Source: DASPKM01 sp035628135 (GTDB taxonomy: Bacteria; Bacteroidota; Bacteroidia; Chitinophagales; Chitinophagaceae). Taken from it: a DNA stretch of 64,000 nt. Below, piece after piece: positions 34,101 through 41,639 of this stretch (positions within the stretch are counted from its first letter, which is position 1; every line of letters starts with the position of its first letter). Under the pieces are notes generated by a model, which was given only the letters and a program-made list of their open reading frames with translations, had not been told where the DNA came from and searched no databases. The stretch spans positions 62,001-126,000 of the forward strand of contig DASPKM010000011.1 of assembly GCA_035628135.1 (NCBI GenBank), given 5' to 3'. The position numbers and the translations under genes are program-made.

Positions 34101-37100
34101 GGGCCAAGCTGGAACCCGGGATAAACGTGTTGCCAATTCCCGAAATATGGTGGGAATGGATGATGAACTATCGCGTGTGGCAGGCAAACCGCGAAATATT
34201 CCTGTATCCCGAAAATTACATCGATCCCGCGTACCGCGCATCCAAGACCGCATTGTTTCAACAACTCGAGAACGACCTGAAGCAAAACGATATCACCCAG
34301 GCCAATGTCACCAGCGCCTATACCAAATACCTCGAAGGCTTTGCGGAGCTGGCCAAGCTGGTGTATGTAGACGCGTATTACTGCAAGGTATCGGACGACC
34401 GGCGCAACGACCAACCTACATTATTCCTTTTTGCGCGCACTACCACCGATCCGTACGTGTACTATTACATCATTCGCGAAAGCGAAGGCACCTGGTCGGA
34501 GTGGACCAAGATAGACCTGTCCATCAATGCCGCTTATGTAACACCGGTGTATGCGTTCAACAGGTTATTCCTTTTCTGGGTTGAAAGAAATACAGTGGTT
34601 GATAAATCTCCCAATCAAAAAACGGAGACCATTTACAAAGCAAACATCAATTATACTTTTTATAATTTCCAGGGACAATGGGTGCCCACGCAATCACTGG
34701 TGAAAGATTATATCATCAATGCCGATCCCAGCGACTACCGGGATAAGAATAAAGTACTGTTTCCCGATGATTTCTTCGATGCGTCCAGGTTATGGTGGAA
34801 CAAAGTATATCCCCTCGACATTCACCAGGGTACCTATTGGGAGATTACCGGCGGCGGCAACCGCTTCGAAGAGTTGGTGATCGCATTCGGGCCAATGCTG
34901 GATACTGCGGTATCCGTGCAACTGCCTGCCAACGATAAGCCATCTTCACCTAATGCCGCGGTGCAGCACTTCGAGGAACATTTGTATAAAGTAAGACAGG
35001 ACTTCACCTATGCGCAGGGACTGGGATACAAAGGACAGCTTCCCATTTTCAGGCCGGTGGTACTGAACAACAATTTCGACAGCACTTATCTCGTCAATCC
35101 TGACGAGATCATCTTCCTGGAGCAGGATTCGCCGTTCAGCGTGCAGCTGTTTACGCCGCAAATAGATTCTACGTCGGGACAACTCAACCTGATCAATACA
35201 GACCACACGATTTACGAGAACGACATTGCGCAGCAGATAATATATCCTGCCATACCGAAACCGGCAATCGCATTGAACGGCCAGTCATTTATCTCCACTA
35301 CAATAGGAATCGATTCAGGTACTTCTCAAGCCATCTATGATCAGCTAAAACAGGCGGGCTATATAGACAGCCTGGGATACCTGAAGCGCGTGAATTTTGA
35401 GGACGTACGCAAAAAAGTGGAAAGCATTTTTGGGAGTGACCCTAAGAAAGACATCAAGGTGCAGTTTGTGATGGGCGTCATCAACAATGCTTGCGGCTCG
35501 CGCTGGCTTTCGAAAGACCTGCGCAATAAAAATTATGGATTGTTCACCATCAAAAATGCAGTAGGCACCTTTGTTTTCTTTGGAGATAAGGAAGCATTCC
35601 TGTTTGAAGATCCTGATATCGACCCCCTATTCATCTCAGATTACCTGTACAATGCCGATACCTGGTTCCATCCATTATCATTCGTGTCCGCGGGAGCAGA
35701 GATAACCGACGCCGGTTCAAAAAATGTATATGATAATCTAATTGACTATGGATACCTTGACCAGGACGGAATACTTACCAGGAACTCGGCACTGGATGAC
35801 ATCAAAAAAGACCTCGTTGAGCTATTCAAGGGACAACCCAAGGCTGATGATAAAGTAGATGTGGTATTGGATACCATTGCCAATTCCCCACTCTTTTACG
35901 ATACCGCGTTTATTTCAAGCGACGCCGGCATCGATCCAACAGGATCCAAAACAATTTATAACCAACTGAACCTGGCTGGTTACCTTGACGATAATGGCCG
36001 GCTCACCTACGCCATCGATTTCAATGACCTTACCCAAGAACTATATGTTATCCTGCAAGGACAACCCAACATAGACCTGAAGGTGCGCTTTGTAGTAAAA
36101 GTATTGTACCAGGCAAGCTATCCTACTTCCATCGGCTTCTTCAAGGGACTCGCTGATTCTAAATATTCCTGCGAATACAATTTTAAAGCTACCCGGCTTA
36201 CCACCGGCGCCATTCACAACCTCAGTGCACGCATTTTTGCCGGGGGCGTAGACAGGTTGCTGCAACTGGAAAGCCAACTGATACCTGTTGAGCCGGAACT
36301 TCCGTTCAGCAGGTTCGGGTTCGACGAACCTTATGTAACAGGTCCCGAAGCAATTGACGGCGGACAGGTGGATTTCAAAGGCGCGTATGAAATATACTAT
36401 TGGGAATTGTTCTTCCACGCACCGATGTACATCGCAAGCCTGCTGAAAACAAATCAAACCTTTGACCAGGCGGAGAAATGGTACAAGTACATCTTCGACC
36501 CAACTGCCCAGCCCTATCTTATTACCAAGGATTCGTTCGTTACCTCCACGATGGGCGTAACGGATTCGCAACGCATTTACACTGCATTGCTAAAAGCTAC
36601 TATCATAGATGACCAGGGTTATGTAAGCAGCACGTTCTCCCAAAGCACAGATCTCAGCGCCATCCTGCCCTTCATTACAGAAGTGCAAAGGCAGTCGGTG
36701 AAGAACATCTTGCTCAACCACCAGGTTGCGCGCGCCATCAATAGGGTATGGCGGTTCCTTCCATTCAGGAACCACAAACTGCAAACCCTGCTGGAAAACA
36801 TCACCAACCAAAAACAAATCGACGCCTACAACCAATATCCTTTTGATCCTAATGCCATCGCACGCTTACGTATAGGCGCATACGAAAAATACGTAGTGAT
36901 GCAATACATCGACAACCTGGTGAAATGGGGCGACTGGTACTTCACCCAATATACCTGGGAATCCATTACCACGGCAAGCATGCTGTATATCTACGCCTAC
37001 AACCTGCTTGGACCCAGGCCAGAAAACCTCGGGCCGTGCAGTTCGGAAAGCCGCGCCCGGTTTACAGACATCGTTGCAAAATACGGAGACAACATCCCGC

Positions 37101-39379
37101 AATTCAAGATCACATTGGAAGATCATCTTCCGACGGGCCCGGGAATAAAGTTCCAACCATACAACGACATAGACGCATACTTCTGCGTGCCGGAAAACAG
37201 CAACCTCGATCAGAATTGGGAGATCGTCATCGACCGGCTGTATAAAATAAACAATTGCCTCAACATCGCCGGCATCAAGCAACCACTGGCGCTGTTTGAA
37301 CCACCGATTGACCCGGCACTGCTTGCAAGGGCCGCCGCTTCGGGCGGTAACCCGCTCAATGTGTTGAACCAAGGCGGCAACCTCCCCGCTTACCGGTTTG
37401 AATACCTGATCGACAGGGTAAAAAACCTTGCGGCAACGCTCAGCCAATTGGGCAACTCCTTACTGGCCGCACTGGAGAAAAAAGATGAGTCCAGTTTGCA
37501 ACGGTTACAGGCAACACAGCAAAGCACCCTGCTCAACCTTACAACGCTCATCAAGGAAAAACAAATTGAGCAAGCAAAACAATCCCTTGCAGGACTGCAA
37601 CAAAACCTGTTGAGCGCGCAGAACCGCGAGCAGTATTACCTGACCAATTACACGCAAAACCTGAACTCGCTCGAAATCGCAAGCCTTGCACTGATGGGTG
37701 CAGCACTTTATCCCGAGGGAGTTTCCATTGGCATCAACGGCATATCCGTAGCAGGGTACCTTGCGCCCAACATCTTTGGCTTTGCCGACGGGGGCATGAA
37801 GTTTGGCGACGCTATCAACGCCGGCGCGCAAATAGCACAAACCATCTCTTCTATGATCAGCCAATCGGCAAATATCATTGCCACCACTGCGCAATTCATA
37901 CGCCGCCGCGAAGAATGGTTGCTGGAACAGCAAACCGCCATGTACGATATAGTATCGCTGCAAGACCAGATTGCAGGCGCTACCGCACAATTGGCCATCG
38001 CACAGCAAGACCTGTCAATACATAAAAAAACCATCGAGCAGCAAGATGAGTACGAAAAATTCCTTACCGACAGGTTTACCAATACCGACCTGTATGTGTG
38101 GATGATCAGCAGGCTATCTGCCATTTATTTCCAGACTTACCAAATGACCCTGGAGATGGCGCTGGCAACACAAAGCGCTTACCAATACGAAATGGATACT
38201 ACAGACACCTTCATCCAATTCGATTATTGGGACAACCTGCACAAGGGATTGCTGGCTGCAGAGGGATTGCTGCTGTCGCTGGAACAAATGGAAAGGACCT
38301 ATACCCTTACTAATACCAGGAGGCTGGAAATTGAAAAGACCATTTCGCTGTTGCAGCTTAATCCGCAAAAATTCATCGAGTTCAAGACCGGATTGAACAA
38401 TGCAACAAAAGGTCAATTGCTGTTCAGTCTTACCGAGCAATTATATGACTTTGATTTCCCGGGCCAGTACTGCCGGAAAATAAAATCCATCAGCATTACC
38501 ATTCCTGCTGTTGTGGGGCCGTACCAGAATATCAACGCAATGCTGCGCCTGAAAAAGGATCTGACAGTAGTAAAGGCTTCCAAAGGCAATGCCCAATATG
38601 CAATGAATCCGCAGGGAAAAGCGCCGGATGGCGTGCGCGTTGACCTAACTCCCAAGCAGAAGATCGCTTTGTCGCGAGGAGTGGATGATACAGGACTATT
38701 TGTATTGAATTTCAGCGACAGCATGTACCTGCCTTTCGAAGGCGCCGGCGCGGTGTCGGACTGGGAACTGTCTATTCCACCAGAAACCAACCATTTCGAT
38801 TTCAATTCTATTTCGGATGTCATTGTTAAGATCAGCTACACTGCACTGGAAGATATGGGAAGCTTCGCAACTGATGTAAGAGACCTGCTTACAGGAACTA
38901 CCCCGCCTTACCCATTCATGGTGGGCAAGCAGATAGTGCTGCAGCAGGCATTCAGCGCCTCGTGGTACCAGTTCATGCACCCGCAGCTTGATCCCGTTAC
39001 GCAACAAATCAACTTCCAGTTAACGGACAACATCATACTGCCCAACCTTAACAATGTAGCATTGCAATCGGCAACGGTGATTGTACTTACAAAAGACAAT
39101 GTGGCCGTTTCCGACAAGGACCAGAACACCAGGTTCATCACCTTTAAACAGGATGGCGCAGGTGATATACAGGTTCCCATCACCAACAATGTTGGCAACA
39201 TCCAGCTAAGCGGAAGCTTCAAGGCTGAATCTGCAACGCTGCAATTTACCATCGCCAATACGCCGGATGGATTGCTGACAGCAGATAAAAAGCAGCTCGA
39301 CCCAGCGAAGTTCACCGGCCTGGTATTCATTCTTAATTATACATCCAATGTTTTTAAAACTAACACGAAGCACACGTAA
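31193..39379 (+). CDS. Tc toxin TcA component (pore-forming translocator)
   Basis: A 2728-residue TcA protein starting 29 bases after the BC gene. The N-terminal region (to ~330) is a VRP1/SpvA-like domain (ECKSVVGPAAYFVDLLRII). Residues ~880-970 match the ABC toxin N-terminal region, and ~985-1250 the neuraminidase-like domain (WWEWMMNYRVWQANREIFL). Residues ~1365-1850 hold four copies of a ~70-residue repeat. A long coiled-coil and hydrophobic hairpin segment follows (~2080-2330). The TcB-binding domain is at ~2400-2720 (YDFDFPGQYCRKIKSISI). TcA forms the pentameric channel that docks TcB-TcC and injects the toxin. Length is normal and the frame is intact. Confidence 0.93.
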   Translation: MNTEQLVNELYDANPGIDLLKLNLHSTEVLGSLKLSKTLVDSANENVLEHLKQVRRVVRLHPEAIESRKPLSPQRITELHQQFDDLKSAHDIARKSIVTFVQDHAAQFGSEEVAAAVHQNAVEVTNNVANLTTTILNLTRPLSRALVTTSVSEEVTDYFQGLVGYQDLFGDLNYCDCSECKSVVGPAAYFVDLLRIIQKYVTEPNKDTVTEEMKFNYRRPDLPLIYLTCDCTNTIIPYLTIINERLEYVLERSWSIDRTALYKRIAATYYPFNLPYLQPLSNIRIYVDQLKTSLAEVFTALQISGIDLVTEQLGLSKESWQLLATAADDTQLKTYYGVSDLAVLSEFDKFSTQTNLLVTQIEDLLYQNLSGDELKSVLNKQFFINKSLTNPVTVTYADNENKIENLNTASLDQINRFVRLSAQLRWTYDELDWALHALGQGTPDISSAILSQVPALQQLVAAMNTDVTTTSSLLFDLKTYGIGDDPAQSQAPFDVVFNTGQKTPYHPKNSTQDNYPLNSMYKDDPWPWLPGDQTGDNPTYALRVASALGISQGDLTSLAQALFGKNNTVTLNVPNISALYRHVLMAGQLQLTIPAYLVLLDLAGLKKAVFSIADALKLLNNASALGYTRLTVYDINYIVNAIQSPTVNILYYPDRTEAWLKTLPSLVTSAASDADARKAELLSKLYQQVATFFNTQPSTAETILKLVVTDPLAVFLDPDHTKAVEAVGFFSQWLVFTQKANLGLSVLLNIAAYPGAYGMSKTTGVSFGDMLNIISFQNIIAVFSDVNDRFTKYIAAIVGKNYPDAASILSDATGWNKDDITTLISQLTFTNEITRLAQFATVFDLLAKTGLNLSSLNDLKQLAGKGLADWELLVQKQKVLLAAIQARYNTGSAWDQLLVQINGKTGAADRDAIMPAVINDLRSKETTAWVRNARNLNEYLLIDVDMSACAQISYIKEGLNAAQLYLNRCRAKLEPGINVLPIPEIWWEWMMNYRVWQANREIFLYPENYIDPAYRASKTALFQQLENDLKQNDITQANVTSAYTKYLEGFAELAKLVYVDAYYCKVSDDRRNDQPTLFLFARTTTDPYVYYYIIRESEGTWSEWTKIDLSINAAYVTPVYAFNRLFLFWVERNTVVDKSPNQKTETIYKANINYTFYNFQGQWVPTQSLVKDYIINADPSDYRDKNKVLFPDDFFDASRLWWNKVYPLDIHQGTYWEITGGGNRFEELVIAFGPMLDTAVSVQLPANDKPSSPNAAVQHFEEHLYKVRQDFTYAQGLGYKGQLPIFRPVVLNNNFDSTYLVNPDEIIFLEQDSPFSVQLFTPQIDSTSGQLNLINTDHTIYENDIAQQIIYPAIPKPAIALNGQSFISTTIGIDSGTSQAIYDQLKQAGYIDSLGYLKRVNFEDVRKKVESIFGSDPKKDIKVQFVMGVINNACGSRWLSKDLRNKNYGLFTIKNAVGTFVFFGDKEAFLFEDPDIDPLFISDYLYNADTWFHPLSFVSAGAEITDAGSKNVYDNLIDYGYLDQDGILTRNSALDDIKKDLVELFKGQPKADDKVDVVLDTIANSPLFYDTAFISSDAGIDPTGSKTIYNQLNLAGYLDDNGRLTYAIDFNDLTQELYVILQGQPNIDLKVRFVVKVLYQASYPTSIGFFKGLADSKYSCEYNFKATRLTTGAIHNLSARIFAGGVDRLLQLESQLIPVEPELPFSRFGFDEPYVTGPEAIDGGQVDFKGAYEIYYWELFFHAPMYIASLLKTNQTFDQAEKWYKYIFDPTAQPYLITKDSFVTSTMGVTDSQRIYTALLKATIIDDQGYVSSTFSQSTDLSAILPFITEVQRQSVKNILLNHQVARAINRVWRFLPFRNHKLQTLLENITNQKQIDAYNQYPFDPNAIARLRIGAYEKYVVMQYIDNLVKWGDWYFTQYTWESITTASMLYIYAYNLLGPRPENLGPCSSESRARFTDIVAKYGDNIPQFKITLEDHLPTGPGIKFQPYNDIDAYFCVPENSNLDQNWEIVIDRLYKINNCLNIAGIKQPLALFEPPIDPALLARAAASGGNPLNVLNQGGNLPAYRFEYLIDRVKNLAATLSQLGNSLLAALEKKDESSLQRLQATQQSTLLNLTTLIKEKQIEQAKQSLAGLQQNLLSAQNREQYYLTNYTQNLNSLEIASLALMGAALYPEGVSIGINGISVAGYLAPNIFGFADGGMKFGDAINAGAQIAQTISSMISQSANIIATTAQFIRRREEWLLEQQTAMYDIVSLQDQIAGATAQLAIAQQDLSIHKKTIEQQDEYEKFLTDRFTNTDLYVWMISRLSAIYFQTYQMTLEMALATQSAYQYEMDTTDTFIQFDYWDNLHKGLLAAEGLLLSLEQMERTYTLTNTRRLEIEKTISLLQLNPQKFIEFKTGLNNATKGQLLFSLTEQLYDFDFPGQYCRKIKSISITIPAVVGPYQNINAMLRLKKDLTVVKASKGNAQYAMNPQGKAPDGVRVDLTPKQKIALSRGVDDTGLFVLNFSDSMYLPFEGAGAVSDWELSIPPETNHFDFNSISDVIVKISYTALEDMGSFATDVRDLLTGTTPPYPFMVGKQIVLQQAFSASWYQFMHPQLDPVTQQINFQLTDNIILPNLNNVALQSATVIVLTKDNVAVSDKDQNTRFITFKQDGAGDIQVPITNNVGNIQLSGSFKAESATLQFTIANTPDGLLTADKKQLDPAKFTGLVFILNYTSNVFKTNTKHT
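35286..36739 (+). repeat. four ~70-residue repeat modules in TcA
   Basis: Modules start near 35286 (SQAIYDQLKQAGYIDSLG), 35680 (SKNVYDNLIDYGYLDQDG), 35908 (SKTIYNQLNLAGYLDDNG) and 36536 (SQRIYTALLKATIIDDQG, the most diverged). Each continues with a variable 10-residue part, then a helix ending in a hydrophobic segment (KVQFVMGVI, KVDVVLDTI, KVRFVVKVL). A fifth copy lies in TcB at 28143. They look like small helical modules; their role is unknown. Confidence 0.7.
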
Positions 39380-39414
39380 CAAACATTTTTATTAACCATT
39401 TAAAACCTCAAATT

Positions 39415-41574
39415 ATGGCTTGGGAAGAATGCGTCACGTCAATCAGGCAAAACCTGGACCCCAACGCAAAAGAAATCGGACAAGTTATCTGGACAGGACC
39501 AAATGCACAGGTAACACAGGAACAACTCAGCGGCGATACTTTCGCTGCCAGCAAACCCTTTGCATTGATTTGCCCGGACAGGCATTGTACCGATAATGCG
39601 GACTTTTCACCGCAGGCACATGCGCTTTGTAATTGCAAGGACGTAAACGGTAATCCTATTCCGGGTTGCATTCCAAAAAATGCGCTCTACCCCTTTGCAA
39701 GTGGCGTATGCCTTAATATCGATACCAAGGAATGGAGCACCAAGCGCGGCCGGAATTGCATTATCCAGGGCGACAGTTATTATCCCCTTACCTGCTTCTG
39801 TTGCTGTTCATGCTATGCCAATGGCACCAGGATCGCCATTCCCACAGGCTTCAGGGCCATTGAATATTTCCAAACAGGGGATGCGGTGTTGACCGCCTCC
39901 TATTCCTCCAAGGATAATAAGCTAAGCTGGATGCCCGCTACCGTAAAGTTCAGCATGGGCACTGGCGATGATGGACATCAATCGAACATGGTGTACCTGC
40001 ACTATGGAGATGATGACCGCCAGATCATCGTTACACCCGACCAGTTGTTTCTGCTGACTACCGGTGAACTGTGCCGCGCAGACAGGCTGGTGCCCGGCGC
40101 CGATCAGCTTATGAATGAATGGGGAAAGCCTGTAGACATTCACGAGATCAGCATTGGAGAATATAACGGCGGCGTTCACCACATCTCAACCAGCACAGAG
40201 TATTCTAATAACATAGATGGGCACCTGCTACTTTCTGAAGGCGTAGTGACAGGCGATTTTCTATTGCAGACGAGCGCACAGGAACTCATCGGCAAAGGCG
40301 TGATGAGGGATCATAAGGACCTTCCTAAAGTAGGCTCCGATGCGTATGATAAGAAACATAAGAAATTAGTGAAGGAATATTATGGCGTAACCATGACCAC
40401 AGTGCGGGCCGATGGCAAAAAAGAAATTGCCACCAAACCGCAGCGGTTCTATATGTACGGAGCACGCTCGATATCCATTCCTGACACGGCCGCCGCATAC
40501 CTGGACGAGGCCCAGGCAGAGGATGTATACAACAATGCGCCCCGCTGGGACTTCAACGACATCGGCGTGAACACGGCATTGGTAAAATATGTAATACAAT
40601 TGTTCAATGCTTTTTATCCTGACATCACTTTTTATTACGACCAGGCCAATGTTACGCCTAATGCCTACGCGTTTAATGTGGCCGGCAAACCGATCATCGT
40701 GCTTACAGGTGGCATGGCCCGATTAAAAAGCCTGGAGCAGGAAGGATTGTCATTCATCCTTTCACACATGATTTCTGCAAGCCAGCGTGCTGCGCCCACC
40801 GGCAACAACGGATGGACTTCCGTTGCAATGGCCGATTATTACAGCGTGGCCATATTGATGAATGTATATTTCGGAAAGAACTTCGGCACCATGTACATGC
40901 CGGGCATCAGGCAGCTTAATGACTGCATCTTTAAATGGATCGATGAAAAGAACGATAAATATGTGAACGATCCTTATCAGCCGACAATTGAAAAGCGGTT
41001 TGATGCAATTGATGCAGGTAAGGCAATGGACTTCCCGCCGGATGGCATTGGCGGCCCCACTGCAGGTGGATTGAAAGTAGTGAATGCAAAAACTTTTGTG
41101 CCAATGGTGGGCATGCTGTCCTTTGTATCTCAGGATATTGACCAACAGCAATCAATAGACGCTTATGGCCTGCTGGTAAAACAAAAGCTGGTAAGCGATA
41201 CCGGCGAGGTGTCTGCCGATTTTAACATCAACACCGACCTGGATTTCCTGTTCAAGGATATTACGGATAAGGATGAACGTTTGATGATGATCGGTGATGT
41301 ACGCAGCATACTGTTACATGCGCCAACGGTTATTGAACTGGAGTTCAATACCACTGTTAATCCTTCCTCTGCATCCAGCAAGTACAATTACAGCCTGACA
41401 GAGGGTGGTACTGTGGTAACGGCACAGGCCAAGGTTAACATTCCGGTAGTAGAAATTACGGCCGAGCTAAAGCGTGGCACCGAGTACACGCTTACGGTAT
41501 CCAACTATGTGCGCTCCAGCAACGGGTCGACACTCGATCCGGCGCAAAGCACCGCCAAGGTTAAAATAGCATAA
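39415..41574 (+). CDS. Tc-locus protein with Hint-like and zincin-like regions, paralogue 1
   Basis: A 719-residue protein 35 bases after tcA. Residues 1-132 are Cys-rich (CPDRHCTDNADF, ALCNCKDVNGNPIPGC, CFCCCS). From C133 (CYANGTRIAIPTG) a Hint-type fold follows: FRAIEYFQTGDAVLTA, VTPDQLFLLTTGELCRADRLVPGA, IDGHLLLSEGVVTGDF. The usual final His-Asn reads Gly-Asp, so complete self-splicing is unlikely. Residues ~385-560 include LSFILSHMISASQR, which resembles a zincin helix without the HExxH residues. The last ~90 residues look like an SbsA-type Ig domain (VIELEFNTTVNP, GTEYTLTVSN). The N-terminus has no signal peptide. It is probably part of the Tc operon; the role is unknown. Confidence 0.8.
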   Translation: MAWEECVTSIRQNLDPNAKEIGQVIWTGPNAQVTQEQLSGDTFAASKPFALICPDRHCTDNADFSPQAHALCNCKDVNGNPIPGCIPKNALYPFASGVCLNIDTKEWSTKRGRNCIIQGDSYYPLTCFCCCSCYANGTRIAIPTGFRAIEYFQTGDAVLTASYSSKDNKLSWMPATVKFSMGTGDDGHQSNMVYLHYGDDDRQIIVTPDQLFLLTTGELCRADRLVPGADQLMNEWGKPVDIHEISIGEYNGGVHHISTSTEYSNNIDGHLLLSEGVVTGDFLLQTSAQELIGKGVMRDHKDLPKVGSDAYDKKHKKLVKEYYGVTMTTVRADGKKEIATKPQRFYMYGARSISIPDTAAAYLDEAQAEDVYNNAPRWDFNDIGVNTALVKYVIQLFNAFYPDITFYYDQANVTPNAYAFNVAGKPIIVLTGGMARLKSLEQEGLSFILSHMISASQRAAPTGNNGWTSVAMADYYSVAILMNVYFGKNFGTMYMPGIRQLNDCIFKWIDEKNDKYVNDPYQPTIEKRFDAIDAGKAMDFPPDGIGGPTAGGLKVVNAKTFVPMVGMLSFVSQDIDQQQSIDAYGLLVKQKLVSDTGEVSADFNINTDLDFLFKDITDKDERLMMIGDVRSILLHAPTVIELEFNTTVNPSSASSKYNYSLTEGGTVVTAQAKVNIPVVEITAELKRGTEYTLTVSNYVRSSNGSTLDPAQSTAKVKIA

Positions 41575-41585
41575 CCCTTATTCCC

Positions 41586-41616
41586 ACTGCACCGGGACGG
41601 TTTGTCCCGGTGCAGT
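41586..41616. terminator. perfect 13-bp hairpin between the two paralogues
   Basis: Perfect 13-base arms ACTGCACCGGGAC (41586-41598) and GTCCCGGTGCAGT (41604-41616) with a GGTTT loop, starting 12 bases after the stop of paralogue 1. Only TTTAA follows, so it may be an attenuating or RNA-processing hairpin rather than a full terminator. Confidence 0.65.
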
Positions 41617-41639
41617 TTAACACATTAAACCTTATAATT

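Noticed and set aside
35286..36739. DNA-level tandem repeats or CRISPR-like array in tcA
   Set aside because: The repetition is at protein level only, with diverged DNA and unequal spacing.
39811..40280. Active intein or splicing element in the Tc-locus paralogues
   Set aside because: The C-terminal His-Asn needed for splicing is Gly-Asp in both, and the Cys is missing in the second copy; a degenerate Hint-like domain fits better.
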